NCBI GenBank assembly: GCA_021802595.1
Contig: JAJZRT010000321.1
Coordinates: 1 to 5,262, forward strand
From: Pseudomonadota bacterium
Lineage (GTDB): Bacteria > Pseudomonadota > Gammaproteobacteria > Burkholderiales > Thiobacillaceae
Length of the DNA stretch: 5,262 nucleotides
Direction: 5' to 3'
Positions within the stretch are counted from its first letter, which is position 1, and every line of letters begins with the position of its first letter. The notes beneath the pieces are model-generated. The model was not told where the DNA came from. It did not search any database and saw only the letters and a list, made by a program, of their open reading frames with translations. Below are positions 5,174-5,262 of this stretch, one piece after another. Made by a program: the position numbers and the translations under genes.

Positions 5174-5262
5174 CCCTGCGAATTCCGCGCCATGCGGTTT
5201 TCCGGCCTGAATCTCATGCCAAACGCTCGGCAGCCCTGCTTTGCCGGCCGTTCCGGATCGGC

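Noticed and set aside
5192..5262. ATG with 23 open codons running off the right edge
   Set aside because: Too short to judge, with no ribosome site and no recognisable protein. The other frames here are also open.

Overview
This window looks like chromosomal DNA of a GC-rich (about two thirds GC in the coding regions) proteobacterium. The most likely source is a betaproteobacterial sulfur oxidiser of the Thiobacillus / Sulfuricella type. That placement is inference. It rests on the left-hand gene set, a QmoB-like protein followed by soluble HdrC and HdrB instead of a membrane QmoC, and on a dispersed palindromic repeat of a kind I recall from such genomes.

Region 1 (about 1-2623, + strand) is the 3' end of an electron-transfer operon. 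It holds the C-terminal part of a QmoB/HdrA-type protein (two ferredoxin clusters plus an MvhD-like cysteine domain), then hdrC (two [4Fe-4S] motifs) and hdrB (two complete CCG domains). The genes are tightly packed with good Shine-Dalgarno sequences. The operon ends at a strong hairpin with T-runs on both strands. The expected job is to carry electrons between APS reductase (AprBA, which would lie upstream and is not seen) and the quinone pool or a thiol/disulfide or other carrier. In a sulfur oxidiser this would accompany oxidation of sulfite to APS.

Region 2 (2653-4202, - strand) is a two-gene unit transcribed toward the Hdr operon. It is ada (full-length alkylation-repair protein and regulator with both methyl-acceptor cysteines) followed by a free-standing CZB zinc-binding domain protein. 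The two overlap by ATGA, and the second gene's Shine-Dalgarno lies inside the last codons of ada. A weak promoter and a possible Ada-box-like site lie upstream of ada.

Region 3 (4203-5262) is accessory in character. It has a small divergent uncharacterised gene (102 aa), an imperfect hairpin, and a 110-bp palindromic element built from two inverted copies of a 26-bp unit with compensatory stem changes. Thirteen bases beyond that is an AT-rich (44% GC) remnant of a small helical protein gene, interrupted by an in-frame TGA and apparently missing its 3' end. The last 89 bases return to high GC and contain nothing I can identify.

I found no convincing wholly new system. The observations most worth following are the Qmo-Hdr hybrid with intact HdrB catalytic cysteines, the translational coupling of a lone CZB protein to Ada, and the covarying repeat next to the decayed gene.
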